64,000 bases of DNA from Iris pallida (lineage: Eukaryota; Streptophyta; Magnoliopsida; Asparagales; Iridaceae), in NCBI GenBank assembly GCA_029216955.1, contig JANAVB010029819.1:32239652-32303651 (forward strand), in the 5' to 3' direction. Below are positions 32,269 to 43,300 of this stretch, in pieces. Position 1 is the first letter of the stretch. The number at the start of each line of letters is the position of its first letter. The notes beneath the pieces are model-generated. The model did not search any database, was not told the origin of the DNA, and was given only the letters and a program-made list of their open reading frames with translations. Position numbers and translations under genes: made by a program.

Positions 32269-35180
32269 TGTAATGTCGCAGTCCTAAAATACGTAGGATT
32301 AGGAATGTGTATATATGCCAGATATATATCAATTGGACTCTAGCCCAGCTCGAATACATATAAGTTGTATAGTAACGAGCAACAATCTATACCAACAAAT
32401 AATCTCTCTAAGTCTCAATCCACAGTAATAAAATACAAGAATGAACAATATATAACATTGTTTGCACCCCATGCTACAATTGTCCGAATAGACTCAAAAG
32501 AAATAATGTGGGCCTACAAATACTAGGCTAACAAACAGAACGTAAATAAATAAAGATGAATATGTAAACGAAAGAGATACCTGAAATAGTAAATAACAAC
32601 CACCATGATCAGCAACCAACTCCGCTCATTCGAATACATAGAGAGATCACCAGGTCCTCAGGGGACATAGCAAGGAACATACACATGATACTGTAAAAAT
32701 ATGGAAATATGATCTAAGGGTATCTAATATATCTGATCTACGTGATATGCATTTGAGAACATGTCCTAGAATATCAGACCTTGCCAATGAGCCACACAAG
32801 TTCCGTGGTAGGCTATTGGCCTAAGCATCATGTCATGAAACCAAGGACAATCAATAAAACAAATGCCAGAACTCTGCTACAGAGATAAAGGCACTCAATA
32901 ATAATAGGCCACAATAAAAATAGTCTGAAATCGTTGTGAAGTTCTTCCCACCTCATGTCTAGAATCTAGCAAGTCAATTCAAACACAACATATCTATAAA
33001 CAAGAACAATAAATAATCTAGTAAACAACTGTGAAGAAAATACCATGAATACTCATGTAAACCTCGCATCATGAATGTATCGGTGTCATGTCGTCAATCG
33101 TGTCAATGAACACGACATAATGCACGCAATGCCTAATGTCGATATACATTGTCAATAAGTAGACATCGACACCCGAATTCAATCTGGATGCTAAATATCG
33201 ACTAAATCCTACATCATAATAAATTAAAATATAAACAACAGTAAAGGAAAAAAATAATCTGTAGCGGTGGCAAGGTACATTTCCCTTCAACTTCTAGTTG
33301 AGAAATTGACGGTCCGGCTCCAATGTCCTTGCTACCTCTATCACTTACACCTATAATAAATATTCTACTATTAGTAATATACTAATAACTTACCATATAT
33401 GGTCTTACCATATATAGATAATAATAATAACTATATACCCAAAACTAGTCATAATGAATATTCTACACAATATAACATATCTGGCACTAAAGCTACCAAT
33501 AAAAGTTTTGTATTAATAACGTAAAATACCACTTTTAATTCTGAAACTTATGTATAAATAATCTATAAATAATAATTAATATATTATATTTATGGAACAA
33601 CATGCACACAAGTCCTGTATTGATTCTTCACCAATATACTTAGACTTGTTCCATAGTTTGGCTCTTGAAACAAATTTTTTTCTATAATTATTAATTCTAA
33701 AAAAAATATAAAATATGTAAAAATATATTTCTTTTTAAAACATACACAATAATTATTATGGCCAAGTCTCATGAATTTTTGAAGCATATGGACACAGAAT
33801 CCATGAGTTTTCGGTGTTCCAACATTACGGTGATAGGTCTGGATTTTATAAAAATAGCAAACCTCAGTAAAATACTACAAAAGTACATTCAATTGGAAAG
33901 CTTACGATGTCTAGATTCTTGCCAAAAATATAGGAAGGGTTGAAGTTGTCTGAAAGTTGACAAAAACTCACACATAAAAAATTTGGTTCAGTTTGGACAA
34001 CTTTTAGTAGAACGGACGTCCCGGACAAACCGTAAGAAACAACGTGGTTGGCCAATATGACATGATAATAGACACATAAATATTTCTATTAGTTGTGGTT
34101 TCACGAGAAGAGGGTGTCGTGAAGAATACGAAACCCTAGATGCAAAATAGCGTACCTGCTGGAACAAATTAAGACTTGAAACCCAACTTCGGGTGACTTC
34201 TAGGCTCCGTATCTCTTCAAGAAGTTGCCGTGGCACCTCGAGGACTTGCTAGAACATTAGAGGGGTGTCTTGGTGTCTCTAAAAAATTGATATAACATTT
34301 AAAGGTGGTGTGAGATGGTGGCGACGGCGGCTAGGATTGGATGTGGCCTGTTATGTGGAGGGGGAGAGGTCGGCCAGGTTGGGGGTATTGGGAGAGGCGT
34401 GGCCGGCCACATGTTGTTATATACATAAGGGTTTATGGATAGATGGGTAAGGTTTGATTAGAGAAAGTTTATGAAAGTTTGGTTTGATTTGGTTGCTCCA
34501 AACAAAAGGTATGCAAGATGAAATCTATAGGTGAATATTGAGTTTCCTAATTTGGAGTACCAATGGTGGGTTAGCTCAAACCTGTTATGGTTGTACAAAA
34601 GCCTCTAAAAATCAATCTAAATTCATGCTAATAAGTAATCGTAACCTAGTATAGGCTCAAATAAGGCTAGTTGGACTAATTCTAGGTCGGTATGATTTTT
34701 AGAATCGAAATTGACTCCGAAAGGCTAATTAATAGGTCCTGTGTGCCATTTTAAAATAAGTAGAGCATGGGAACTCAAATGAGTGAGACACTATAGTCAT
34801 GTGTGTATTAGGCTCAAAATAGGTCAAAACCATATATTGGGTCGAAATGTTTGGAATAATTTTGGGCCTCAAATCGAAAATGGAAAATATATTGAGTTTT
34901 ACGGTAAGGGCTAAAATGACTACTTTGACCCCAAAGTTGTGCAAGAAGTATGTAATGTAAGTGAACAAGTTTGGGTTGAACATGATATATCAAAATGAAG
35001 GTGGACTCGCCTAGATTACGAATATGGAACTAGATTCGAGAAATTGATAATTATTGTATTCAAAAAATAAAGCTACGGTAAAGTACTCCTATGGCCATAA
35101 TTAATTATAAAATATTATTTAATATTAGAATAACCATATTAAATAAATAAAAATAATAGCCAAAAATTAGGGGGCTTACA
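32269..35180 (-). repeat. 5' LTR of Gypsy element E
   Basis: Bounded on the plus strand by TGTAATGTCGCAG and GGGGGCTTACA. The latter is the same terminus as in the gag-only Gypsy element, and the leader is on the left, so the element reads on the minus strand. About 2.9 kb, AT-rich; no ORF inside is supported. On the right it abuts Copia H coding sequence in mid-gene, which marks the insertion point. Confidence 0.7.
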
Positions 35181-35800
35181 GATGATGCAGTTACCAAAGG
35201 ACAAGAATGCTTTGAAGAATCGATGGGTGTTCAGAGTGAAGCAGACGGATGATATTACTCGTCCTCGATACAAAGCGAGGCTGGCAGTTAAAGGCTACAG
35301 TCAGTAGAAAGGCATGGATTTCAATGAAATCTTTTTGTCGATCGTTAACGTATTATCTATTTAGGTGGAGCTAGCTTTGGCAGCCAATTTTGACTTCGAG
35401 ATGGCATTCCTCCATGGTAATATAAAAAAGAAGTTATACATGGAACAATCAGAAGGATTCTGTAAGAAGGACAAGTCATACTTAGTCTGCCAATTGAAAA
35501 AGAGTATATATGGTCTGAAGCAGGCTCCGAGGTGGTGGTACAAGAAGCTCGAGTTGTTTATGAGGGAGATTGGTTAGGCGCAGATGATTGTGAATCAATG
35601 TGTGTTCGTCAAGAACTTTGCCAAAGATGATTTCATCATACTACTGCTTTATGTAGATAATATGCTATTAGTGGGATGGAATGCCAGGATAGTGGAGTTG
35701 AAGCACCAACTATGTGGGGCCTTCTCTATGAAGGATTTAGACACAATAACAACTATCTTGGAGTAGAAATTAGACAAAAGAGGGAGATGTAGGAATGAAA
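35181..35800 (+). pseudogene. Copia H reverse transcriptase fragment
   Basis: Plus-strand Copia RT: MQLPKDKNALKNRWVFRVKQ, KARLAVKGYSQ (then a stop), FDFEMAFLHGNI, KKSIYGLKQAPRWWYKKLE (stop), and the catalytic box reading LYVDNMLLVG, in which the second Asp of YVDD is Asn. It ends at LGVEIRQKREM where the LTR of element C begins. At least three stops and one frameshift. It is a relic caught between the Gypsy E LTR and element C, and older than both. Confidence 0.88.
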
Positions 35801-36819
35801 TGTAAATCGATATACTCTAGAGGGGGTGAATAGGGTAGGCAGTAGAATATTAGCTATTAAAAAATTGTTAGCAGCAAGTTCACAGAAATATATCACAGTT
35901 ATGATTAAGTAAAAGTAAATTTCAAAGAGTAAACTCAAAGACGAGATGTATACTAGTCTCCCTCTTATGAGGACTAATCCATTCGGGAAAACTCTGGCTC
36001 CCAGTTGACATCCACTATAGAAAATCACAAGTTTTTATCGAAGTCCTTGTCAACTTCTACAAACGCGAGCTTTGATCCGAAGTGCTCGACCGACTTCAAT
36101 TGTGAAGTGTCTTACTTTTTTCAAGCCTCTTGATTACAATCACTCTGAACTTCTAGATCGTATCGCACGAACAAATCAACTAAAGGATTGTAACTGGCTT
36201 GAAATTGAAAGCTTAGTGGGGCTTTGGAAGATTGTAGTAAGCTTAGAGAGAAGAGATATGAAAGTGAATGAGTGAATTGAAATGGTATAATTTCTTCTCT
36301 ATTTATAGAGTTTTTAAAGAAGAATTCAGATAGAATTTGGGCAAAATTCTGATAGAATCTCGGTATATAGTCGTTGCATCCGTAACTGTAGGAAAACTGA
36401 GTTTAAAATCCAACGTTCATGGTAGCCAAATTTAGGGTGAATTCGTCCAGAATTCTTCTAGTCCAGAATGGGTTAATTTTTGGGTTTGCAATTCAGGTTT
36501 TTGGGCTTTCGAATTTTTCGAGCAGTTAGGAAGTAGTTTAGGCTTTCTGAGTGGACTTCTTTTCTAAATGAAAGGGTATTTTGAAAATATTTTTTGGGTA
36601 GCCTATTTGCAAGTACGACATAGTTTACATTGTATTCCTAGAATCAATAAAATACAGAATTACATTGAGAATTGAAATACAGACGTGACGACAAACACAG
36701 CTCCAAGTCTTGAATGGTAGCAGGCACAGGCTGTCGCAGTTCGTCCAAGTAGTCCTTATATCGAGACAAGGTTAGATCAATTATTAAAATTTGGTTCAAT
36801 AATGACCAATGGGCCAATA
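35801..36819 (-). repeat. 3' LTR of element C
   Basis: Plus-strand limits TGTAAATCG and GGGCCAATA (the minus-strand start is TATTGGCCC, altered from TGTTGGCCC). Next to it the minus strand reads AAAATAGGGGACAT, the polypurine tract. A minus-strand CTATAAATAG TATA box lies at about 36297-36307. Confidence 0.82.
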
Positions 36820-37344
36820 ATGTCCCCTATTTTGATAACTGACAAACCTTGATCGATATAACATCTTGGTCTTGATTGGAAAATCTCAAAACGTGTTTGG
36901 TATTGGCTTCTCTTGGCAGATATTATTCTAAAAAATGTTAGATCCTTTTCTCCTCCTTTGTCACTTAGCAAAATAATTACGAAGAGATAAGCTCCTCTGT
37001 AATTTATGCTTAAACAACAAACAATAGAAAATACATAGATTGTATAAAGAAAATAACATAAATTTCACAGGCAGCTTATAATTTGAAGCAGTAGAAGAGA
37101 TAATATGAAAGATAATACTAAGCATAAGTGCATACCAAAAGGGACAAATATAAATACTGAAATAAAAATGTATAAATCAAAAGAGTTTGGAACAAACTCA
37201 GCATCTCAGAAGTCATACAAAAAAGTGCATAAATAAAAGTACTATCTTGGAATATAGGAGCATTTGCAAGAAAACATAGACATAATCAGGGTCTAAAAAT
37301 AAGATAACATCTTGACAAAAACTGTAGCGTCTAGATCAAGTCCT
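36820..37344 (-). other. Polypurine tract and 3' untranslated part of element C
   Basis: Polypurine tract at 36820-36835, then AT-rich noncoding sequence up to the end of the envelope-like ORF. No gene seen. Confidence 0.6.
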
Positions 37345-38560
37345 CATCTAGGCATAATCATCATTATCACGGGCTGTAACAGTATTACCATGTCCGGAAG
37401 GTCCAATACCAGAAGTACCAGGTTCATGAAACGAATGTGGAGTAACAGCAGGACTACGGTACCAATCATAGGCATTACCGGGGTCGAAGAAATGATGAAC
37501 TTCCTTATCCTCATAGCGGTAACCAGAAACATTAGGATCTCGTAGAAGAGAACTATCATGCTGACCAGTCTGAAGAAGATGCAGATCCATAAAAGAGTTT
37601 GCATGGGCCTAAAATCGACTAGCATCTCGAAACTTTTGTTCCTTCAATGTCTCGGTCACATACGCTCGCAAAGAATTATGCTCATCTAGTTGAGCATGCT
37701 GCAAATCATCGAAATATTGGTGGATGCCCTCAAAGGACATATGATAGGTTTGAGGTAGAGGAGATGTTTTAGTAGGAGCAGCAGGAAGGATAGAGGTACT
37801 ACAACGTGAAAGCTACAGATGTTTCAGCTTAAAGTCACAAGCATAAGAAGACAAATCAATCTCAAAATGCTGAAAGATGATAGGTAGGATCATCGCATAG
37901 AGAAGATTCTTGTTCATCTCACGACACCTAGCCATCATCCGGATAATAGTCTTAGGAACAAAAAAGGGAATCCCATGACGAATGTGGTAGATAGCGGATA
38001 ATTCAAGACTAGTTATGTCATCTTTTGAGGTGGACTTGGATAGTATGGTGGAAAAGATAATCCGATGTAACATAGAAGAAAAAACTTAAGTGCATGGATT
38101 TAAGCTTGTCGGGATAGATGGGATCAAGCTCACCTACGTTTGGAATTTGTAGGATCGTCGCTAGATCTTTATCATTGAATTGAATTTCAATGCCGGCGAT
38201 ACGACTTTTCACAAGATAGTCATCGTCAACAAGAGTAAAATTATAGTATAATAACCTAATTGCATTGGTGGAAATAGAAAAAGGATGTGTGACAAAAACA
38301 TGCAATCCCAAAGCTTCAAAAAAATTTATGTGACGAAACGATCGTCCATTTTATCGGTGCGTCGGGGCAAATATTGCGAATAGAAAAGTTCGCATACCAT
38401 AGTAAAGATTGTTCTAGAGTTTCAAAGTAAAACTCATTGAACGCCTCGTCGTCCGTTTGGACAGGTGAAAAGAGAGATCCGAGGGTAGGATCAGAAGACA
38501 AGGCCGCATCACTAGCCGTCTTCTTTCACTTGAAAGGATTAATACTTTAGGCATGATTTC
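37345..38560 (-). pseudogene. Envelope-like / plant transposon-protein ORF of element C
   Basis: Minus-strand homologue of 7387-8613. The start is near 38555 (MPKVL). The pieces are 38316-38501 (DDEAFNEFYFETLEQSLLWY), 38018-38311 (FNDKDLATILQIPNVGELD), 37813-38073 (RHGIPFFVPKTIIRMMARC, LLYAMILPIIFQHFEIDL) and 37345-37590 (FHEPGTSGIGPSGHGN). Three frameshifts separate them. The homologous helical block in element A carries PMIFRAFNIPLDEYQF where this one has PIIFQHFEIDLSSY, so the ORF evolved as a protein before decay. No signal peptide or membrane anchor is evident. Confidence 0.65.
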
Positions 38561-39205
38561 CAATGAAATAGATAGTTTCTACGAATTTAAAAATATTGAG
38601 AGATGGAGAGATAAAGGAAATTATACCTTCTCAAATTTGAGTATGTGGAAGAGTAGAAGATTCCAAGCCCGATTCTAAAATTTTAACACAAAAATCCAAA
38701 GGAGTAGGGAGAAATCAAAGTTTAAAAAGCTAGGGTTTGGTGAGTTTTTTAGGTTTTTGGCTGTTGTGCAGCTGTTTGAGAAGGAAGAAGAAGAAATAGA
38801 AAGTGCGCCATTCGGATGCTGTATAAACCCGACACCAACCAAGTTTGGGTCGAATTTAGGCCAAATTCGGACCGAGTTCTCCTAGAACTCTGTTGAGGCC
38901 ATTTTGTATAAGATGCAAAATGTCACTTTGAATTTGTCACTCAATTTCACTATTTAATTCCAAAATTAGTAATTTTAAATTTTAATTAATATAATTAAAA
39001 TTATTTTAAGAATTAAATTTTGTTATACAGAGACTATCTTAGATTAGTTGTAGGGTTCTGTCCCAGCTAACGGAGGTCCACCGGGAGACACTTAAGTACC
39101 GCTTCGCTTTAGCCGTAGCCATAGTGACAGACAGACCCTTTGTAGGCTTGTCTCGAAAATAGATTTTGCCTATTGAAATATAATTAATAAGATAAAATTA
39201 ATTAA
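38561..39205 (-). promoter_or_regulatory. Pol-to-envelope spacer of element C with LTR-like module
   Basis: Plus-strand 38845-38895 (GGGTCGAATTTAGG, AATTCGGACCGAG, AGAACTCTG) resembles the repeated module of this element's LTR (52525-52565) and of element A before its envelope-like ORF. A minus-strand TTTATACAG lies close by. The stretch 39050-39140 may be a diverged copy of the UUCG-hairpin block (it keeps GTTAGCTG and AAGCGAAG parts), but the hairpin is not preserved. Confidence 0.35.
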
Positions 39206-39657
39206 GATTGTTGATATCTAAAATTTAATTCTTGACGCAAATAATTGAATATATCTTCCGCTAAGAATTTTGTAATAATGTCAGCCAATTGTTTCTCGGT
39301 GTCTACATATTCTAAATTGATGTCTTTATTGGCTTGATGATCTCTAAGAAAGTGATGTTGAATCTCAATTGGCTTAGTGTAAAAGTGACATACAGGATTC
39401 TTAGTCAAATTTATAGTGCTAGTGTTGTTACAGAAAATGGGTATGCGTGTGTAATGTAAATAAAGTCTTCTATAGTTTGCTTCATACACAAAATTTGTGC
39501 ACAACGTCCTGTGGCGATATACTCGGCCTCAATAGTCGATAATGCAACAAAATTTTACTTTTTGCTAAACCAAGAGACTAGAGTCTTACCTAGAAAATGA
39601 CACATACTGCTTGTAATTTTTCTATCCACTTTGCATCCACAAAATCAGCATCTGAAT
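39206..39657 (-). pseudogene. Element C RNase H
   Basis: Minus strand, 3' part of pol: TIEAEYIATG-like block around 39510-39540, then IPIFCNNTSTINLTKNPVCH (the Asp of the usual CDN is Asn here) and QLADIITKFLAEDIFN. It stops abruptly at the LTR of element B. The upstream part resumes at 47447 with GYSDADFVDAKW split exactly by the insertion. Confidence 0.88.
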
Positions 39658-40887
39658 TGTTAGCCCAATGATTACATCATGTTTTTGAATATGGCTAATC
39701 ACTTAAGTTTAACATAATGATGTCACTAATATTCATATACTCACTATCATGTTGCTACTTAAACTTAGCATTATCCTAATTGTTCTATATCATATTGCTA
39801 TGATTGTATCGTACTGCAACATATTGTTTTGCTCGCCTAACATGTATTTGTAGACATGCAGTAAGCATGAGCAAACATGATCAAACCAGGACATATGCAA
39901 TGGAGAATTAATGATGGGCCAAAGACGATATCATAGAAGAAGATTTCTCTGAACAGCCTAGCGTCCAGATCTCTATATCTTTGGACGATTGCTGTCAAGG
40001 AAAAAGACGTCTTTAGGTCTGCTCAAATAACAGAAGAATGGTGTCATCAAAGGGCTCTTAGTTTTCCTATTTGTTCAAAGTTTATAATTTTTAATTTATT
40101 AAGTATAGGAGAATGTGTACGTTGAGTCACACTGTGTCATCTCAACCCCTAGACATATCTCTCCAAGCTCTACCATACACAGACCAATTTCTGAACCAAA
40201 CCAAACCACCATAGCCCATTGAGAACTTCTGTCCCAAGGGAGATAGAATTCGGGCTGAACTCTGCCCCCTAATTTTAATGAAGTCAATTTTTAGGAACAC
40301 CATGATCCAAGCTATCCAACGTTCAAATTTTTGAATATTTGAGACAGAATTCTGGTCGAATTCTGCCTCCCCTGACTAGTATATATAGGGATTGATTTCT
40401 CTCATTTCAAATTAGATCTCTCACTCTCAATCTTCTAAGCCTTGTACATTCTAAGCCTTACTCTTCCAATCTACTAGCCATAAAACTTTCTAAGCCCCAA
40501 GGTGCTCAAGTGCAATTCAGATAGAAGTTCTGTGCAAGCGTTGAAAAGAAGTCATTTGGACAATTCCAAGTTTTGCCTCTGCAAAGTTGTAAGACGTTGG
40601 TGTGCTCTTCTGAGTAAAGGCACGTGCGTGTACCCTATTTCACAAATAGTGAATTTCAATCCTGAGCGAGAGTTCTCAGGCCTGGACTAGTCCTCCACGA
40701 GGAAAACTAGGTTAAATCGTTGTGCTTGCGTATGCTCTTCTGATCTCTCTTAATTTTTGTATTACTACTCTGATTATATATTCTCTTGATAGTTGCTTTC
40801 TGGACTTGGTATACAGTTAAATTTTTAATTGGTTATTATTGACACAACTCTATTTACCCTCTCTAGAGTTGCATACACGTTACTTTA
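39658..40887 (+). repeat. 5' LTR of element B
   Basis: Contains a TATA box (CTAGTATATATAGGG, 40376-40390) about 500 bp before the LTR end, and the GAATTCTGGTCGAATTCTG module just upstream of it. Confidence 0.92.
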
Positions 40888-40889
40888 AT

Positions 40890-40905
40890 TGGTATCAGAA
40901 CAAGG
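40890..40905 (+). other. Primer-binding site of element B
   Basis: TGGTATCAGAACAAGG, two bases after the LTR. It matches the initiator tRNA-Met primer over TGGTATCAGA. Confidence 0.82.
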
Positions 40906-40956
40906 TCTTTATTGTTAGGCCTAACATCCTCAGAGTAGATTCTTGTTATTTTTTCT

Positions 40957-41753
40957 ATGGCATCGTATTCCTCCTCCTCCGATAAAGAGGGTTTTACTTC
41001 TAGTAGCATGGATAATCATTCTTCTACTAAATGTAAAAAAAATAATCTAAGTGGAAAGCCATGGCTAACCAATCCTTAGAGATTCTTGATGACTTTCATT
41101 CTACAAATGAAGAACTTTCATAAAAGGTTATTCATTTAGAAGAATCTAATAAGGTTTTAAGAAATAAAAACAATGATTTATTATCTAGACTTGACTCTCA
41201 AAGCTCATCTCCTGTTTCTTTAAAGGGTTTGAATGATTCTTTAATTTTGAAAATTAAATCTTTTTCCTCATCATTAGAAGATCTTAAGAAGCAAACACAT
41301 GAGTTACATCATTTGCATGATACTTCTATTGAGTCTTTAAAGAAACAAAATGATGATTTTATTTCTAAAATTGCTATATTTGAAAAAGAGAATTATGCTT
41401 TAAAAACTAAATTTGACTCTCTTACTTGTATGCATGATAATTTACTATTAGAACATAATATTCTTAAGACCAAATCCATGCATGCTGACTCTAGAGATAT
41501 TCATCATTCTAGCATGTCACATATTCACAATCATGCTCATTCCAATACATGTGCACACAATAGTATTAGGTGCTTCTATTGCTCTCGTATTGGACACATG
41601 AGTTTAAATTGTCCTATTCGTAGGAGCTTTTCTACCAATGCTAGAGTAAATAGTATACGAGTCCCTAAAGCTAACAAATATGGATCCAAGTTTATTTGGA
41701 TACCAAAGTCTTCGCCTAATATTGTAGGTGGAGATTCTTGTATCGGAACATAA
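40957..41753 (+). pseudogene. Element B shortened Gag
   Basis: It starts MASYSSSSDKEGFTSSS, with a frameshift and two stops before 41229. It is open from 41229 to 41753: a coiled-coil-like region (LKKQTHELHHLHDTSIESLK), a His-rich stretch, and a zinc knuckle CFYCSRIGHMSLNC (C-x2-C-x4-H-x4-C). The usual N-terminal Gag domain of SIRE elements (seen in element C near 51700) is missing between the start and the coiled coil. The RNA-binding knuckle survives. Confidence 0.75.
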
Positions 41754-42714
41754 CAACGAGAAGCATGTTGGTGGTTGCAAAGTTCAAAGGACATCTTCCA
41801 AGTAATTACACCAACTCAAGTGTGGCCACTAGAGCCACTTTGGTAACATGCTAAACGATTCTCTTTAAATGGTTTATACTTGTAGAATCTAGCATGTTTC
41901 TCTAGATGTCTTGCTACTAGCTCACATTGATATCCTTCAGTTACTTTTTATATAAACCAATGTGAGATATAATACTAGCATGCTTCGTTGATTTTCTTCT
42001 TATTTTTTTATCTAGCACAACTAGTTACTTAGCTTAAATAATTTATCACTCATTTTCTATTAGTATGACACATTTACATATGCATGCTTGCAATTCTTTG
42101 TCTTTATTTATAAAACATGCATATCACTCTAGTCCATAGTAGCTTGATTCTTGAATTTTGATTTAAAGCTTGACTCTCCATTTTTAAAGTTTCTAAAATA
42201 ACTACTTCTTACTGGTTTCTCTTTAATATGTCCTATTTAACTTTAAATCGATTTTCATGAATATATGTAGAAGCTTCTTATCACTTGATAAGTATATACT
42301 TATACTTTTTTTTTAATCTTGTGCTTGCATAATATATTCATTATCAATTCTCATATCCTCTTGAGAATCAATTATGTCTTTGCCTAATAAAGTTTATTTA
42401 TACATGACTATATTTATGAAATTTCTATGTAGTTCATGTGTTTCTTATATTGATATCTATTTTTGTATAAATATCTTTATGTGGGCATATGAGTTAAGCT
42501 CAAGTTTTATATTATTTTGAAGAGTATCTATTCATGTTTGTTCTTACCTCATACTTTAGCTATTGATTCTTTTGATCAAATTTGTGTTATCTTTTCTTGA
42601 ATCAATTAGATTCCTCCTTAAAGCTTTCTTTTGATAATATCTTCTTACCGCTTGGGTGACTTTATGGATACATGTCTTTTACTTGATTCTTGAATATTTT
42701 CATGTATGCCTATT

Positions 42715-42718
<4 letters not shown>

Positions 42719-42771
<53 letters not shown>
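42719..42771. repeat. AT dinucleotide microsatellite
   Basis: About 26 AT units inside element B, followed by a poly-A stretch at 42780-42791 and a short duplicated ATATGTGATTCCA phrase. Confidence 0.95.
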
Positions 42772-42775
<4 letters not shown>

Positions 42776-43164
42776 ATTCCAAAAAAAAAAAATATACATA
42801 TGTGATTCCAACTGTTGATATTTATTTAATACCTTTAAGTTGGAATGTTCTGAGAAAATGTTTATTAGTGTCTTATTCATGACTTTTATGGAACTTCTTT
42901 TAAGAATTGTATGGTTTTGTGCTTTACCTTACTTGTTAAAATTACCATACTTATTACTGCACATTTTGAGTATATATCTTCTATATATTTATCTCCATAA
43001 GTGCATTATGAAAATGTTTGCTTTGAAAACATTCTTAGCAAATTTTGATGATCATTCTTTCATTATTATTTGGATATTTACCTTTCTTATACTTACGAAT
43101 TTTGGATTTTGATGTTCTTTGATGATAATGCATATATTCCTTTAAATTTAAGTTCTTAAAAGTA

Positions 43165-43300
43165 AAGAACATTTTGGGATCAAGCCGAAAGGTTCCTTCT
43201 GTCACACAGGTGTAAATAGCCTGAAGCGACACAGTGTACTAGTCTTCGGACTACTACTAGCTGGGAATCGGCCGCTACAACTATCCCAAAGGGATAAATA
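43165..43300 (+). other. Conserved noncoding block with UUCG-loop hairpin (element B)
   Basis: Counterpart of 6745-6870: GGGATCAAGCCGAAAGG, AAGCGACACAGTGTAC and the same perfect TAGTCTTCGGACTA hairpin, followed by ACTAGCTGG. Embedded in otherwise unconserved sequence. Confidence 0.55.

Noticed and set aside
42840..43112. 90-codon hydrophobic ORF in element B
   Set aside because: T-rich DNA gives Phe/Leu/Ile-rich frames by chance; no start context, homologue or conservation visible.
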